DNA of 64,000 nucleotides, from positions 3,738,711 to 3,802,710 of the forward strand of contig NZ_CP083985.1 of assembly GCF_020172665.1 (NCBI RefSeq), read 5' to 3'. Made by a program: the position numbers and the translations under genes. The notes below the pieces were generated by a model, which was given only the letters and a program-made list of their open reading frames with translations, made no database searches and was not told where the DNA came from. Source of the DNA: [Mycobacterium] zoologicum. Lineage in GTDB: Bacteria; Actinomycetota; Actinomycetes; Mycobacteriales; Mycobacteriaceae. Shown piece by piece: positions 25,253-33,943 of the stretch. Every line of letters starts with the position of its first letter. Position 1 is the first letter of the stretch.

Positions 25253-26631
25253 CGGCTGTTTCCTTTTCCGATCTGCTCGGGCGCACCGGTACCCATGTAC
25301 TTGGCCAACTGGTGATGCAGGTTGACGATCGCGCGCTCGCGATACGGGTTGGGCCTGGCCCCTTGGTAGCCCAGAGATTTCATCCCCTGCTGCACGGCCG
25401 CCATGTTGGAGAAGTCCTGCGGCAGCACCGACCGCCAGCCCGGGTCACCCACCGGGGTGTGCTCCCACTGCGTCTGCGGCTCTTCGCCTTTCGGGAAGAG
25501 TTCGAACACCGACACCTCGAAGATGCACTTGTCGGGGTTGTAGCTGGGATGTGGCCGGGCGCTGTAGCACAGCGCGCTGGTCAATCCCTGGCCGATCTGG
25601 AAGTTCGGGAAGATCTGCCAGGCCGTCCCGGCCTCACCGAGCACGTCGGGGTCGATGGTCGGCCAGATGACCCCGCGGGCCTCGTCGTCGCGGCGTGCCG
25701 AGGCCAGCCAGTGCGCCAGCACCTGATCGGCCGGGGTGCCCTCGGGCAGTTCGTCGACCAGACGTTTGGCGGCGTTGACCAGGGTCGCCGTGGTGGTGGC
25801 GTTGGTCTCCTCCATGGTGTAGATCTGCATCTCCGCGGTCGACACCCGGGGGTCGTCGCCGATGCCCAGCCGGATCTTGGACTTGGTGGCCTCCAGGTCA
25901 TCCGGCGCGTCGTAGCCGATATTGCTGTGCCTGCCCTGCGCCCGGGCCCAGCCCTTGAACTCACCGAACCGGTTGAACTCCGGATGGGTGGTGTAGACGT
26001 GGTAGGTCTCGTTGAAGGCCTCCATGGCGACCTTCCAATTGCAGTCGAACTCAACCCATTTGCGCCACTTGTAGCGCATGTTCTCCAGACCGAACGGTTC
26101 GAGGACCTTGGCCGCCGGGAACAGGTAGTCGGCCAACGATTCGCCGTCCGGATCCATGTTGATCCACAGCCAGCCGCCCCAGGTGTCGACGCGCACCGGC
26201 CGCAGGTGAGTGTTCTCCGGCGTCAAGGTGCCCTGCCAGTCATCCTGCTCCCGGATGTGCGTGCAGGCCCCGTCGAGATCGTAGGTCCAGCCGTGGAACC
26301 CGCACACGAACGACTTTCGGGTGCGCGCGCAAGCGTTCTTGGCGCCTTCGGGGGTGTCGATCAGCCGGCGACCACGGTGCATACACACGTTGTGGTGAGC
26401 CCGAAACTCCGAGGGTCCGGTGCGCACCACAATGATCGAATCGTCGAGGATGTCGTAGGTCAGGTAGCTGCCCACCTCCGGCAGGTCTTCGACCCGGCCG
26501 GCCTGCTGCCACACCTTGCGCCACAGCCTGTCTCGTTCGGCCCGGGCGTAGTCGCCGCAGGTGTAGGCCTGCGCGTCGATCGTCATCGGTTGCGAAAGCT
26601 CCTCGGTACCACCGGCGTTCGCACTCGTCAT
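25249..26631 (-). CDS. Rieske non-haem iron oxygenase, alpha subunit (second type)
   Basis: A 460-residue Rieske oxygenase, distinct from the one at 2552. The [2Fe-2S] site is Cys83-x-His85 (VCMHRG) and Cys110-x2-His113 (CGFHGWTYD). The iron motif NWKVAMEAFNETYHVYTTH supplies Glu208, His211 and His216, with Glu204 in the position usually taken by Asp. ATG 26631 follows GAGGAGGATGTG and shares a base with the SDR stop. This operon lacks the small partner protein seen with the other two oxygenases. Electron donor probably the reductase at 19259. Confidence 0.9.
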   Translation of the reverse strand: MTSANAGGTEELSQPMTIDAQAYTCGDYARAERDRLWRKVWQQAGRVEDLPEVGSYLTYDILDDSIIVVRTGPSEFRAHHNVCMHRGRRLIDTPEGAKNACARTRKSFVCGFHGWTYDLDGACTHIREQDDWQGTLTPENTHLRPVRVDTWGGWLWINMDPDGESLADYLFPAAKVLEPFGLENMRYKWRKWVEFDCNWKVAMEAFNETYHVYTTHPEFNRFGEFKGWARAQGRHSNIGYDAPDDLEATKSKIRLGIGDDPRVSTAEMQIYTMEETNATTTATLVNAAKRLVDELPEGTPADQVLAHWLASARRDDEARGVIWPTIDPDVLGEAGTAWQIFPNFQIGQGLTSALCYSARPHPSYNPDKCIFEVSVFELFPKGEEPQTQWEHTPVGDPGWRSVLPQDFSNMAAVQQGMKSLGYQGARPNPYRERAIVNLHHQLAKYMGTGAPEQIGKGNSR

Positions 26632-27485
26632 CACATCCTCCTCATCGCGGCGCGGAAGGTCTCGTCCTTGAGAAACAGCGAGGTGTTGTCGGCGCCGAGG
26701 TGGCTCCACCGCAGGTCGATGCCACCGTCGACCAGCAGCGTCTGGCCGGTGATGTAGCTGGACAGCTCCGTGAGCAGGAACAGGATCGGCCCGGCCTGTT
26801 CCTCGGGACGTCCGCGGCGCCCCATCGCGATGGCCTGCCGGTCGCGCTCGGGATCGTCGTCGACGTAGGTGGCTGAGGCCGCCGTCTCGGTGACGCCCGG
26901 GGCGACCGCGTTCACCCGGATTCCGGCCTGCGCGAGTTCAACCGCCATGGTGCGGGTCATCGCGACCACGGCGGCCTTGGCGGTGCCATAGGCGATGTGG
27001 AACGGCGCGCTGTTCATCCCGCTGATCGAGGAGATCGAGACGATCGAGCCGGGAAGCCTGCGGGCCACCAGTTCGGCGGCGATCGCGCGGCTCATGAAGA
27101 ACGCGGTTTCGAGGTTGTGCGAGAAGATCTCTCGCCAGTCCGACCGCTCCACCCGGGTTGACGGCATCCAGGTCGCCGGGGCGGCACCGCCGGCGACGTT
27201 GACCAGCCCGTAGAGCCGGCCGTCGGCGCGGTCGGCCGCGGCGAGCACCGCGGCGATGCCCTCGTCGGTGCCGGCGTCGGCCACCACCGGCACCACCGGC
27301 AGGCCCTCGCCGATCAGCGGGCCGATGTGTTGTTCGAGGTTGTCCGCCGACCGGCTCACCGCGATCACGGTGGCGCCGGCGCGGGCGGCCATCGCGGTGA
27401 CCTCGGTTCCGATCCCGCCTCCGCCGGCACCCGAGACGACCACGACGCGGCCCGCAAGGCTCACGAGGCTGGAGAGATCCGCCAT
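26631..27485 (-). CDS. SDR oxidoreductase
   Basis: A 284-residue short-chain dehydrogenase with VVVSGAGGGGIGTEVTAMAARAG (cofactor loop), NVAGGAAP, SISSISGMN and YGTAK (Tyr/Lys). ATG 27485 has GGAGAAAGCGGG upstream; the frame extends to 27581 but that part carries operator-like sequences and no homology. First gene of the operon that continues with the Rieske oxygenase, BVMO, TauD, second SDR and aldehyde dehydrogenase. Likely oxidises a ring alcohol to the ketone needed by the BVMO. Confidence 0.88.
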   Translation of the reverse strand: MADLSSLVSLAGRVVVVSGAGGGGIGTEVTAMAARAGATVIAVSRSADNLEQHIGPLIGEGLPVVPVVADAGTDEGIAAVLAAADRADGRLYGLVNVAGGAAPATWMPSTRVERSDWREIFSHNLETAFFMSRAIAAELVARRLPGSIVSISSISGMNSAPFHIAYGTAKAAVVAMTRTMAVELAQAGIRVNAVAPGVTETAASATYVDDDPERDRQAIAMGRRGRPEEQAGPILFLLTELSSYITGQTLLVDGGIDLRWSHLGADNTSLFLKDETFRAAMRRM

Positions 27486-27512
27486 GACCCGCTTTCTCCT
27501 GGCACACGGAAT

Positions 27513-27524
27513 TTGTCCGGACAA
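27513..27524. promoter_or_regulatory. Palindrome TTGTCCGGACAA before SDR operon
   Basis: A perfect 12-bp palindrome 28 bp upstream of the SDR start; a near copy (TTGTCTGGACTA) lies at 27612-27623. It may be a second regulator's operator. The 149-bp gap 27486-27634 contains these and the weaker island operator but no gene. Confidence 0.45.
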
Positions 27525-27545
27525 CATACGGGATTCTTCCCTTAT

Positions 27546-27560
27546 GAGAACACTATTCCG
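27546..27560. promoter_or_regulatory. Degenerate operator-like site (site 6)
   Basis: GAGAACACTATTCCG keeps the left half of the island operator; the right half differs at two positions. It lies 61 bp before the SDR operon start, a position consistent with regulation together with the rest of the island. Confidence 0.4.
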
Positions 27561-27634
27561 CAGGGAGTTACGCAGAGTCAAGACTCGGCCGGGCGACCCG
27601 GCTGTTCCATATTGTCTGGACTAAAGCGGTGTCG

Positions 27635-28597
27635 TCAGACCTTGGGGCAGTAGTGCATCGGGTTGTCCCGCTCGTCGAGCGGCGGAAGGTTGCGCGCGGG
27701 GGTGTGCACCAGGGGCGCATCGGCCGGGCAGCGGCCGGTGGCCCGGTCCCAGCCGGCCCGGGCCCGCGGGTGCATGCGCATCCGGCGCGGCACCACGGCG
27801 AACACCGCCCCGACCAGCCTGCCGAACCGGCGGTGCAGCCATGCCTCCCGCGCGGACCAGGTGTAACCCAGCAGCTCACGCACCGGCGGGTCGTAGAGCC
27901 CGACGGTCAGCCACACGAAGAACGGGGCGACCATCTTGCGCTGCAGGGCCCACATCCAGTCCGGGATCCACTGCGCAAAGGGCGGTTTCGGCAGCGTGGT
28001 CAGGTCCAGCACGTCGCGGGTAGCCTTGTTGTCCTCCAGCACCTCGTGACACATGTGGTCCCAGTAGACCTCGAAGTCCTCCCAGGTCTGCGGCACCGGG
28101 CGCATGCTCATGCCGTACATGGCGTACCAGGTCTTGTGTTCCTCGAAGAGCTGACGGCGCTCGTCGTCCGAAATGCCCCCGCACAGCCAGTCGGCCACGA
28201 TCATGGTGCCGACGAAGAACGTCGCGTGCGCCCAGTAGAAGACCTCGGGGTTCAGCGCGTGATAGCGACGGCCCCGGGCGTCGACGCCCTTGATGTTGAC
28301 GTGGTAATCGCGGACCTCGGCGCCGGTCATCGGAGCCCGGTCGCCGTCGAAGACCACCCCGCCGATCGGATACAGCGAGCGCATCAGCCGCGGCCAGCGC
28401 TCCCGGAAGAAGGTCGAGTGCTCTTCGACTGCCGCACCGAGCTGCGGGTGCATATTCTGCATCGATCCGGCCCACGGTCCCTGCAGCATGCCGCGCCAGT
28501 CGCCGAAGTATTTCCAGGTCAGCGAATCCGGGCCGAGCGGCTGCGGCGGGGTGTCGGCCGGCAGCGGAGCCACCACCTCGGAGATGTCTTGGGTCAC
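27635..28597 (-). CDS. MpaB/Lcp-type oxygenase-like protein (DUF2236)
   Basis: A protein of about 320 residues in the oxygenase MpaB / latex-clearing-protein-like family. Helical throughout, with RLMRSLYPIGGVVFDGDRA, HVNIKGVDARGRRYHALNPE and FYWAHATFFVGTM, whose histidines are typical of the haem pocket proposed for the family. Start GTG 28597 is chosen because the longer TTG start (28633) lies inside a perfect operator palindrome. Single gene, divergent from desA1. Many mycobacterial members are of unknown substrate; oxidative cleavage of a hydrophobic chain is possible. Confidence 0.75.
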   Translation of the reverse strand: MTQDISEVVAPLPADTPPQPLGPDSLTWKYFGDWRGMLQGPWAGSMQNMHPQLGAAVEEHSTFFRERWPRLMRSLYPIGGVVFDGDRAPMTGAEVRDYHVNIKGVDARGRRYHALNPEVFYWAHATFFVGTMIVADWLCGGISDDERRQLFEEHKTWYAMYGMSMRPVPQTWEDFEVYWDHMCHEVLEDNKATRDVLDLTTLPKPPFAQWIPDWMWALQRKMVAPFFVWLTVGLYDPPVRELLGYTWSAREAWLHRRFGRLVGAVFAVVPRRMRMHPRARAGWDRATGRCPADAPLVHTPARNLPPLDERDNPMHYCPKV

Positions 28598-28627
28598 GAT
28601 GGAGTTCCCGTCGGGCGTAGGCGTCTT

Positions 28628-28645
28628 TGACAACGAATGTTGTCA
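28628..28645. promoter_or_regulatory. 18-bp palindrome TGACAAC-N4-GTTGTCA before desA1
   Basis: TGACAACGAATGTTGTCA is a perfect 7-4-7 inverted repeat in the divergent gap between the MpaB-like gene and desA1, 104 bp before the desA1 start. Mycobacterial desA1 is known to be repressed by the TetR protein MadR; this could be its operator, which I cannot confirm. A direct repeat, GACACAGATA, occurs nearer desA1 at 28697 and 28725. Confidence 0.6.
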
Positions 28646-28748
28646 GAATGGAACTGCAGCGTCAACACGCCCATTTCGAACTTGATGCAACCGACAGACA
28701 CAGATATATTGCCTGCAACTAGCGGACACAGATACCTGGGGAGCTGCC

Positions 28749-29759
28749 ATGGCGCGGGAATGGACCGAACTGGAGTTGCTGCACGAACTCGAACCGGTCG
28801 TCGAGAACGCGGTCAACCGACACTTCTCCATGACCAAGGACTGGAATCCGCACGACTACGTGCCTTGGTCCGAGGGAAAGAACTACTTCGCGCTCGGGGG
28901 GCAGGACTGGGACCCCGAGCAGTCGAAGCTGTCCGAGGTCGCCCGGACCGCGATGATCCAGAATCTGCTGACCGAGGACAACCTGCCCTCGTACCACCGC
29001 GAGATCGCGATGAACTTCACCATGGACGCCCCGTGGGGCACCTGGGTGAACCGCTGGACCGCCGAGGAGAACCGGCACGGCATCGCCCTGCGCGACTACC
29101 TGGTCGTCACCCGTAACTGCGATCCCATCGAACTGGAGACGCTGCGGATGGAGACCGTCAACCGCGGCTTCAGCCCCGGCCAGAACCACCAGGTCTCCGG
29201 CGACCTGTTCGCCGCGAGCCTGTTCGATTCGGTCGTCTACGTGACCTTCCAGGAACTGGCCACCAGGATCTCGCACCGCAACACCGGCCGGGCCTGCAAT
29301 GACCCGATCGCCGACCAGCTGCTGGCCCGGATCTCGGCCGACGAGAACCTGCACATGATCTTCTACCGCGACGTCAGCGCCGCCGGTTTCGACATCGCGC
29401 CCGATCAGGCGATGTACTCGCTGCACCGGGTGCTGGCCAACTTCCAGATGCCCGGGTATGTGGTCCCGGAGTTCCGCCGCAAGGCGGTGATCATCGCCGT
29501 CGGCGGTGTCTACGACCCGGTGATTCACCGCGACGACGTGGTGATGCCGGTGCTGAGGAAATGGGGCATCCTCGAGCGGAGCTTCACCGGCGAGGCCGCC
29601 CGCTACCAGGAGCAGATCGGTGGGCTCGTCGCCGAGCTGGACGACACCTGCGAGAAGTTCGAGATCGCCAAGCAACGCCGGCAGGAGCGCGAGGCCAAGG
29701 TGGCCGAGAAGCGCGCCGCGCAGGCCGCCGCCAAGGAGCTCGCCTCATCGGCGTCGTAA
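28749..29759 (+). CDS. desA1: Acyl-ACP desaturase DesA1
   Basis: A 336-residue soluble di-iron desaturase. TEDNLPSYHREIAMN and WTAEENRHGIALRDYL give the first ExxH pair, SADENLHMIFYRD the second. The N-terminal LLHELEPVVENAVNRHFSM and ALGGQDWDPEQSKLS match M. tuberculosis DesA1 closely from memory. It introduces the double bond in the meromycolate precursor during mycolic acid synthesis. The C-terminus is a charged Glu/Lys/Ala helix. It is followed closely by the dihydrouridine synthase gene as in other mycobacteria. Confidence 0.93.
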   Translation: MAREWTELELLHELEPVVENAVNRHFSMTKDWNPHDYVPWSEGKNYFALGGQDWDPEQSKLSEVARTAMIQNLLTEDNLPSYHREIAMNFTMDAPWGTWVNRWTAEENRHGIALRDYLVVTRNCDPIELETLRMETVNRGFSPGQNHQVSGDLFAASLFDSVVYVTFQELATRISHRNTGRACNDPIADQLLARISADENLHMIFYRDVSAAGFDIAPDQAMYSLHRVLANFQMPGYVVPEFRRKAVIIAVGGVYDPVIHRDDVVMPVLRKWGILERSFTGEAARYQEQIGGLVAELDDTCEKFEIAKQRRQEREAKVAEKRAAQAAAKELASSAS

Positions 29760-29776
29760 CCGACACGCAGAGCGGG

Positions 29777-30910
29777 TTGAAGATCGGCTCGATCGAGCTC
29801 GCCAGCCCGGTGGTGCTGGCCCCGATGGCCGGTGTGACCAACGTCGCATTCCGCACGCTCTGCCGCGAATTGGAGCGATCCCGGGCGGGTACCGTCAGCG
29901 GGCTCTACGTCTGCGAGATGATCACCGCCCGGGCGCTGGTCGAACGCAACGCCGCCACCTTGCACATGACGACGTTCGGCCCGGACGAGTCACCGCGCTC
30001 GCTGCAGCTCTACACCGTCGACCCGGACACCACCTACGCCGCGGCGAAGATGATCGCCGACGAGGGCCTGGCCGACCACATCGATATGAACTTCGGCTGC
30101 CCGGTGCCCAAGGTGACCCGGCTCGGGGGAGGGTCGGCGCTGCCCTACAAGCGCCGGCTGTTCGGCAACATCGTCGCGGCAGCCGTGCGGGGTACGGCCG
30201 GTACCGACATTCCGGTGACCGTGAAGTTCCGGATCGGTATCGACGACGCCCACCACACCCATCTGGACGCCGGGCGCATCGCCGAGGCCGAGGGCGCCGC
30301 GGCCGTGGCCCTGCACGCGCGGACCGCCTCGCAGCGCTACTCCGGCACCGCGGATTGGGACCAGATCGCCCAGCTCAAGGCGCATGTCACCTCGATTCCC
30401 GTGCTGGGCAACGGGGACATCTTCGAAGCCGGCGATGCGCTGGCCATGATGGCCGCCACCGGCTGCGACGGCGTGGTGATCGGCCGGGGCTGCCTGGGCC
30501 GGCCGTGGCTGTTCGGGGAGCTGTCGGCGGCGTTCGCCGGCCGGCCCACCCCCACGCCCCCCACCCTGGGTGAGGTCGCCGACATCATCCGCCGGCACGG
30601 CGTGCTGTTGGCAGCGCACTTCGGTGAGGACAAGGGCATGCGCGAGATCCGCAAGCACGTCGCCTGGTACCTGCACGGCTTTCCGGCCGGTTCGGAACTG
30701 CGGCGCGCGCTGGCGATGGTCACCACCCTGGGCGAGCTCGACGGGCTGCTGGGGCAGCTGGACGGATCGATCCCCTTTCCCGACGCTGCGACCGGGCCGC
30801 GCGGCCGGCAGGGCTCAGCGGCCAAGGTCGCCCTTCCCGATGGCTGGCTGGCGGACCCGGAGGACTGTGCGGTGCCCGTTGGGGCGGACATTATGCACTC
30901 AGGTGGCTGA
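29777..30910 (+). CDS. tRNA-dihydrouridine synthase (Dus/NifR3 family)
   Basis: A protein of about 377 residues with LASPVVLAPMAGVTNVAFR (FMN site), DMNFGCPVPKVTRLGGGSAL (catalytic Cys), VTVKFRIGID, ALHARTASQRYSG and IGRGCLGRPW. Reduces uridines in the tRNA D-loop. The frame contains no ATG or GTG near its start; TTG at 29777, 18 bp after the desA1 stop, is the best choice, making it about 10 residues shorter at the N-terminus than relatives. Same order desA1-dus-LCP-phoY2 is known from M. tuberculosis. Confidence 0.85.
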   Translation: MKIGSIELASPVVLAPMAGVTNVAFRTLCRELERSRAGTVSGLYVCEMITARALVERNAATLHMTTFGPDESPRSLQLYTVDPDTTYAAAKMIADEGLADHIDMNFGCPVPKVTRLGGGSALPYKRRLFGNIVAAAVRGTAGTDIPVTVKFRIGIDDAHHTHLDAGRIAEAEGAAAVALHARTASQRYSGTADWDQIAQLKAHVTSIPVLGNGDIFEAGDALAMMAATGCDGVVIGRGCLGRPWLFGELSAAFAGRPTPTPPTLGEVADIIRRHGVLLAAHFGEDKGMREIRKHVAWYLHGFPAGSELRRALAMVTTLGELDGLLGQLDGSIPFPDAATGPRGRQGSAAKVALPDGWLADPEDCAVPVGADIMHSGG

Positions 30911-31064
30911 AATGAGACGTTCTCGACATCGCGTGTCACGAAAAGTCTCAGTAGTATGAGTTGCTTGCCGCCCCCGCCCCGGGGGTAGTCCCGCTGAGGA
31001 CGCACGACTGAGCTGACGTGGCAGGAGCCCGCCAGTCCCAAATTTTCCGGAGGCCCTTGAGGAC

Positions 31065-33215
31065 ATGAGTGACGGCGATAACGCCACTCCTGGCCGTTGG
31101 GTACCTGATGGCCGGGATGACGCGGAACACCAGCTGATGACGATGAGCCCACCCGGTCCTGCGCCATGGGAGCGCTGGCAGGACGCGTCCAACGCCGCCC
31201 CCGCCCCGTCCAGCGACGCCCCCGACCCGTCTCGGCCCGAGGGCGAGCCCTCGCGGCGCCGCAACGGCGGTACGGGATCGGTGAGCGTCGCCGACCTGAT
31301 CGCCCGGGTCAACGCGGACGCTCCACCGTCGGGAGGCCGCACCCGGCGCCGCGCCCCCGAGGAACCGGAGACCCCTCAGGGACCAGAAGCACCCCCAGCC
31401 CAACAGCGCCCGCCGGCCCCGCGGCCCCGGGTCTCCCCCGAACCCGCAGAGATCGAGTACCCGTCGGAGCTGCCCGACCTCGACCGGATTCACCGCCCGC
31501 GGCGCGCTCCGGTCGACCTCGACAGCCTGTGGGACGAAGTCGAGGCTCCCACCACCCGGCTTCCCGATGTAGCAGCCGAGATCCCGCCGGTCCGCATCGA
31601 GCCGATCCCGCCGGTCCGCACCACGCCGATCCCCGACCCGCCGCACCAGCAGCAGCATCACCGGACTCTGCTGGCCGGCCGCCTGGTGGCGGCAATGATG
31701 GCCGTCCTGGCCCTGGTGCTGACCGGTTCTGCCTGGCAGTGGAGTTCGTCAAAGAACCGCAGCCTCAACCACGTCAGCGCGCTGGACCCCGACTCGCACG
31801 ACATTCTGGACGCGGCCGGACAGTACGGCGACGAAAACTTCCTGATCGTCGGGGCAGACACCCGCGCCGGGGCCAACAGCAATGTCGGCGCGGGCAGCGC
31901 CGACGACGCCGAGGGCGCCCGTTCGGACACCATCATGCTGGTCAACATCCCGGCGAACCGTAAGCGTGTCGTGGTGGTGTCGTTCCCACGCGACCTGGCC
32001 ATCACCCCGATCGAGTGTGACGTCTGGAACGCCGCGACCGGCGCATACGGCCCGATCTACGACGAGCAGACCGGGACCTACAGCGGCGAGACGGTCTACA
32101 CCGAGACGAAGCTGAACTCGACCTACGCCTACGGCGGACCGAAGTGCCTGGTCAAGGAGATCCAGAAGCTGTCCGGGCTGGCGATCAACCGGTTCATGGC
32201 CGTCGACTTCGTCGGCTTCGGCAAGATGGTCGACGCGCTCGGCGGCGTCGAGGTGTGTACCACCAGCCCGCTGTACGACCTGGTGCTGGGCAGCGTCCTG
32301 GAGGACACCGGGCGGCAGCGGGTCGACGGCACCACCGCGCTGAACTACGTGCGGGCCCGCCACGTCACCACCGAGGACAACGGCGACTACGGCCGCATCA
32401 AGCGTCAGCAGCTGTTCCTGTCCTCGCTGCTGCGCTCGCTGATCTCCACCAACACCTTCTTCTCACCGACCAAGCTCAACAACGTGGTCAACATGTTCAT
32501 CGGCGACAGCTCGGTGGACGGTGTCACTACCAAGGACCTGGTGAACCTCGGCCAGTCGCTGCAGAAGGTCGCCGCCGGCCACATCACCTTCGTGACAGTG
32601 CCGACCAGTGAGACCGACGAGAACGGCGACGAGGTCCCCCGGATGGACGACGTGCGGGCGCTGTTCGACGCGATCATCAACGACGACCCGCTGCCCGGCG
32701 AGAACAACCACAACGCCACGTCGGTGTCGACCACATCCACCGCGGCGCCGTCGACGGCTGCCCCGTCCTCGGTCGCCCCGGCCAAGCCGCAGGTCGAGCA
32801 GGTGCGCGCGGTCACCACGTCTCCCGGCGAGGTCACCGTGCGGGTGTCCAACGCCACCGAGCAGACCGGCCTGGCCGCCGCCACCTCGGAAAACCTGCAG
32901 CAGTGGGGCTTCGACGTCGACAACGCCGACGACTACCCCGGCACGGTCAAGACCAGCAAGGTGTTGTTCTCCCCGGGCAACGAACAGGCCGCCGCCACGG
33001 TGTCCTCGGCACTGGGGGGCGCGCCGATCGAGCGGATCACCGGCCTGGGCAACATCGTGCGCGTGGTGCTGGGTTCGGACTTCCGCAGTGTCAACAAGCC
33101 GGCGGCCAGCGGCTCGCAGATCAGCGTGCAGCTCAACCGCGGCGCCAGCGTCGAAGCGACCACCCTGCCCGATGACCTGACGGTCACCAACGCCGCCGAC
33201 ACCAGCTGCGAATAG
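31065..33215 (+). CDS. LytR-CpsA-Psr (LCP) cell-wall polymer ligase
   Basis: A 716-residue LCP protein: long, Pro/Arg-rich cytoplasmic N-terminus (1-200), one membrane helix (about 205-225, [15 protein letters not shown]), LCP domain (about 255-440; [50 protein letters not shown]) and a LytR_C domain (about 585-675) near the C-terminus. LCP proteins attach arabinogalactan to peptidoglycan. The conserved Arg and Asp of the phosphate site are visible. Homologous by position to Rv0822c. The preceding 154 bp hold no gene I can support; a promoter is expected there. Confidence 0.9.
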   Translation: MSDGDNATPGRWVPDGRDDAEHQLMTMSPPGPAPWERWQDASNAAPAPSSDAPDPSRPEGEPSRRRNGGTGSVSVADLIARVNADAPPSGGRTRRRAPEEPETPQGPEAPPAQQRPPAPRPRVSPEPAEIEYPSELPDLDRIHRPRRAPVDLDSLWDEVEAPTTRLPDVAAEIPPVRIEPIPPVRTTPIPDPPHQQQHHRTLLAGRLVAAMMAVLALVLTGSAWQWSSSKNRSLNHVSALDPDSHDILDAAGQYGDENFLIVGADTRAGANSNVGAGSADDAEGARSDTIMLVNIPANRKRVVVVSFPRDLAITPIECDVWNAATGAYGPIYDEQTGTYSGETVYTETKLNSTYAYGGPKCLVKEIQKLSGLAINRFMAVDFVGFGKMVDALGGVEVCTTSPLYDLVLGSVLEDTGRQRVDGTTALNYVRARHVTTEDNGDYGRIKRQQLFLSSLLRSLISTNTFFSPTKLNNVVNMFIGDSSVDGVTTKDLVNLGQSLQKVAAGHITFVTVPTSETDENGDEVPRMDDVRALFDAIINDDPLPGENNHNATSVSTTSTAAPSTAAPSSVAPAKPQVEQVRAVTTSPGEVTVRVSNATEQTGLAAATSENLQQWGFDVDNADDYPGTVKTSKVLFSPGNEQAAATVSSALGGAPIERITGLGNIVRVVLGSDFRSVNKPAASGSQISVQLNRGASVEATTLPDDLTVTNAADTSCE

Positions 33216-33274
33216 ACCCGCGGCCGGCAACTGCCGGCACGCCCGCGATCGCCGTTCACGCTAGTCTGGGGGCT

Positions 33275-33943
33275 ATGCGCACCGCCTACCACGAGCAACT
33301 CTCGCACCTGGCCGAACAACTCGGCACCATGTGCGGCCTCGCCGGAAAGGCCATGGAACGTGCCACGCAGGCGCTGCTGCAGGCCGACCTGGTGCTTGCC
33401 GAGCAGGTCATCACCGATCACGAACAGATCGCCGCGATGAGCGCCCGCGCCGAGGAGAGCGCGTTCGTACTGCTGGCGTTGCAGGCTCCGGTCGCCGGGG
33501 ACCTGCGGGCCATCGTCGGCTCCATCCAGATGGTCGCCGATATCGACCGGATGGGCGCCCTGGCGCTGCACGTCGCCAAGATCGCCCGGCGCCGCCACCC
33601 CCAACACGCACTGCCCGAGGAGGTCAACGGCTACTTCGCCGAAATGGGCCGGGTGGCAGTCGAATTGGGCAACAGCGCCCAGGAGGTGCTGCTCTCGCGC
33701 GACCCGGAGAAAGCCGCCCGCATCCGCGAAGAAGACGACGCGATGGACGACCTGCACCGGCACTTGTTCTCGGTGATGATGGACAAGGAATGGCGGCATG
33801 GGGTGGCCGCGGCCGTCGATGTGACCCTGCTTGGCCGGTTCTACGAGCGCTTCGCCGACCACGCAGTCGAGGTCGCCCGTCGGGTGATCTTCCAGGCCAC
33901 CGGCAAGTTCCCCGACGAGAACACCCTGCCCTCATCCGAGTAG
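33275..33943 (+). CDS. phoY2: PhoU-family phosphate regulator PhoY2
   Basis: A 222-residue PhoU protein of two three-helix bundles with the metal-binding repeats [21 protein letters not shown] and [21 protein letters not shown]. It links Pst transport to the SenX3-RegX3 two-component system. Good synteny (after the LCP gene) supports phoY2. It converges with hrpA, overlapping its stop region by 12 bp; the pst genes follow beyond hrpA, so regulator and transporter are near neighbours here. Confidence 0.93.
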   Translation: MRTAYHEQLSHLAEQLGTMCGLAGKAMERATQALLQADLVLAEQVITDHEQIAAMSARAEESAFVLLALQAPVAGDLRAIVGSIQMVADIDRMGALALHVAKIARRRHPQHALPEEVNGYFAEMGRVAVELGNSAQEVLLSRDPEKAARIREEDDAMDDLHRHLFSVMMDKEWRHGVAAAVDVTLLGRFYERFADHAVEVARRVIFQATGKFPDENTLPSSE

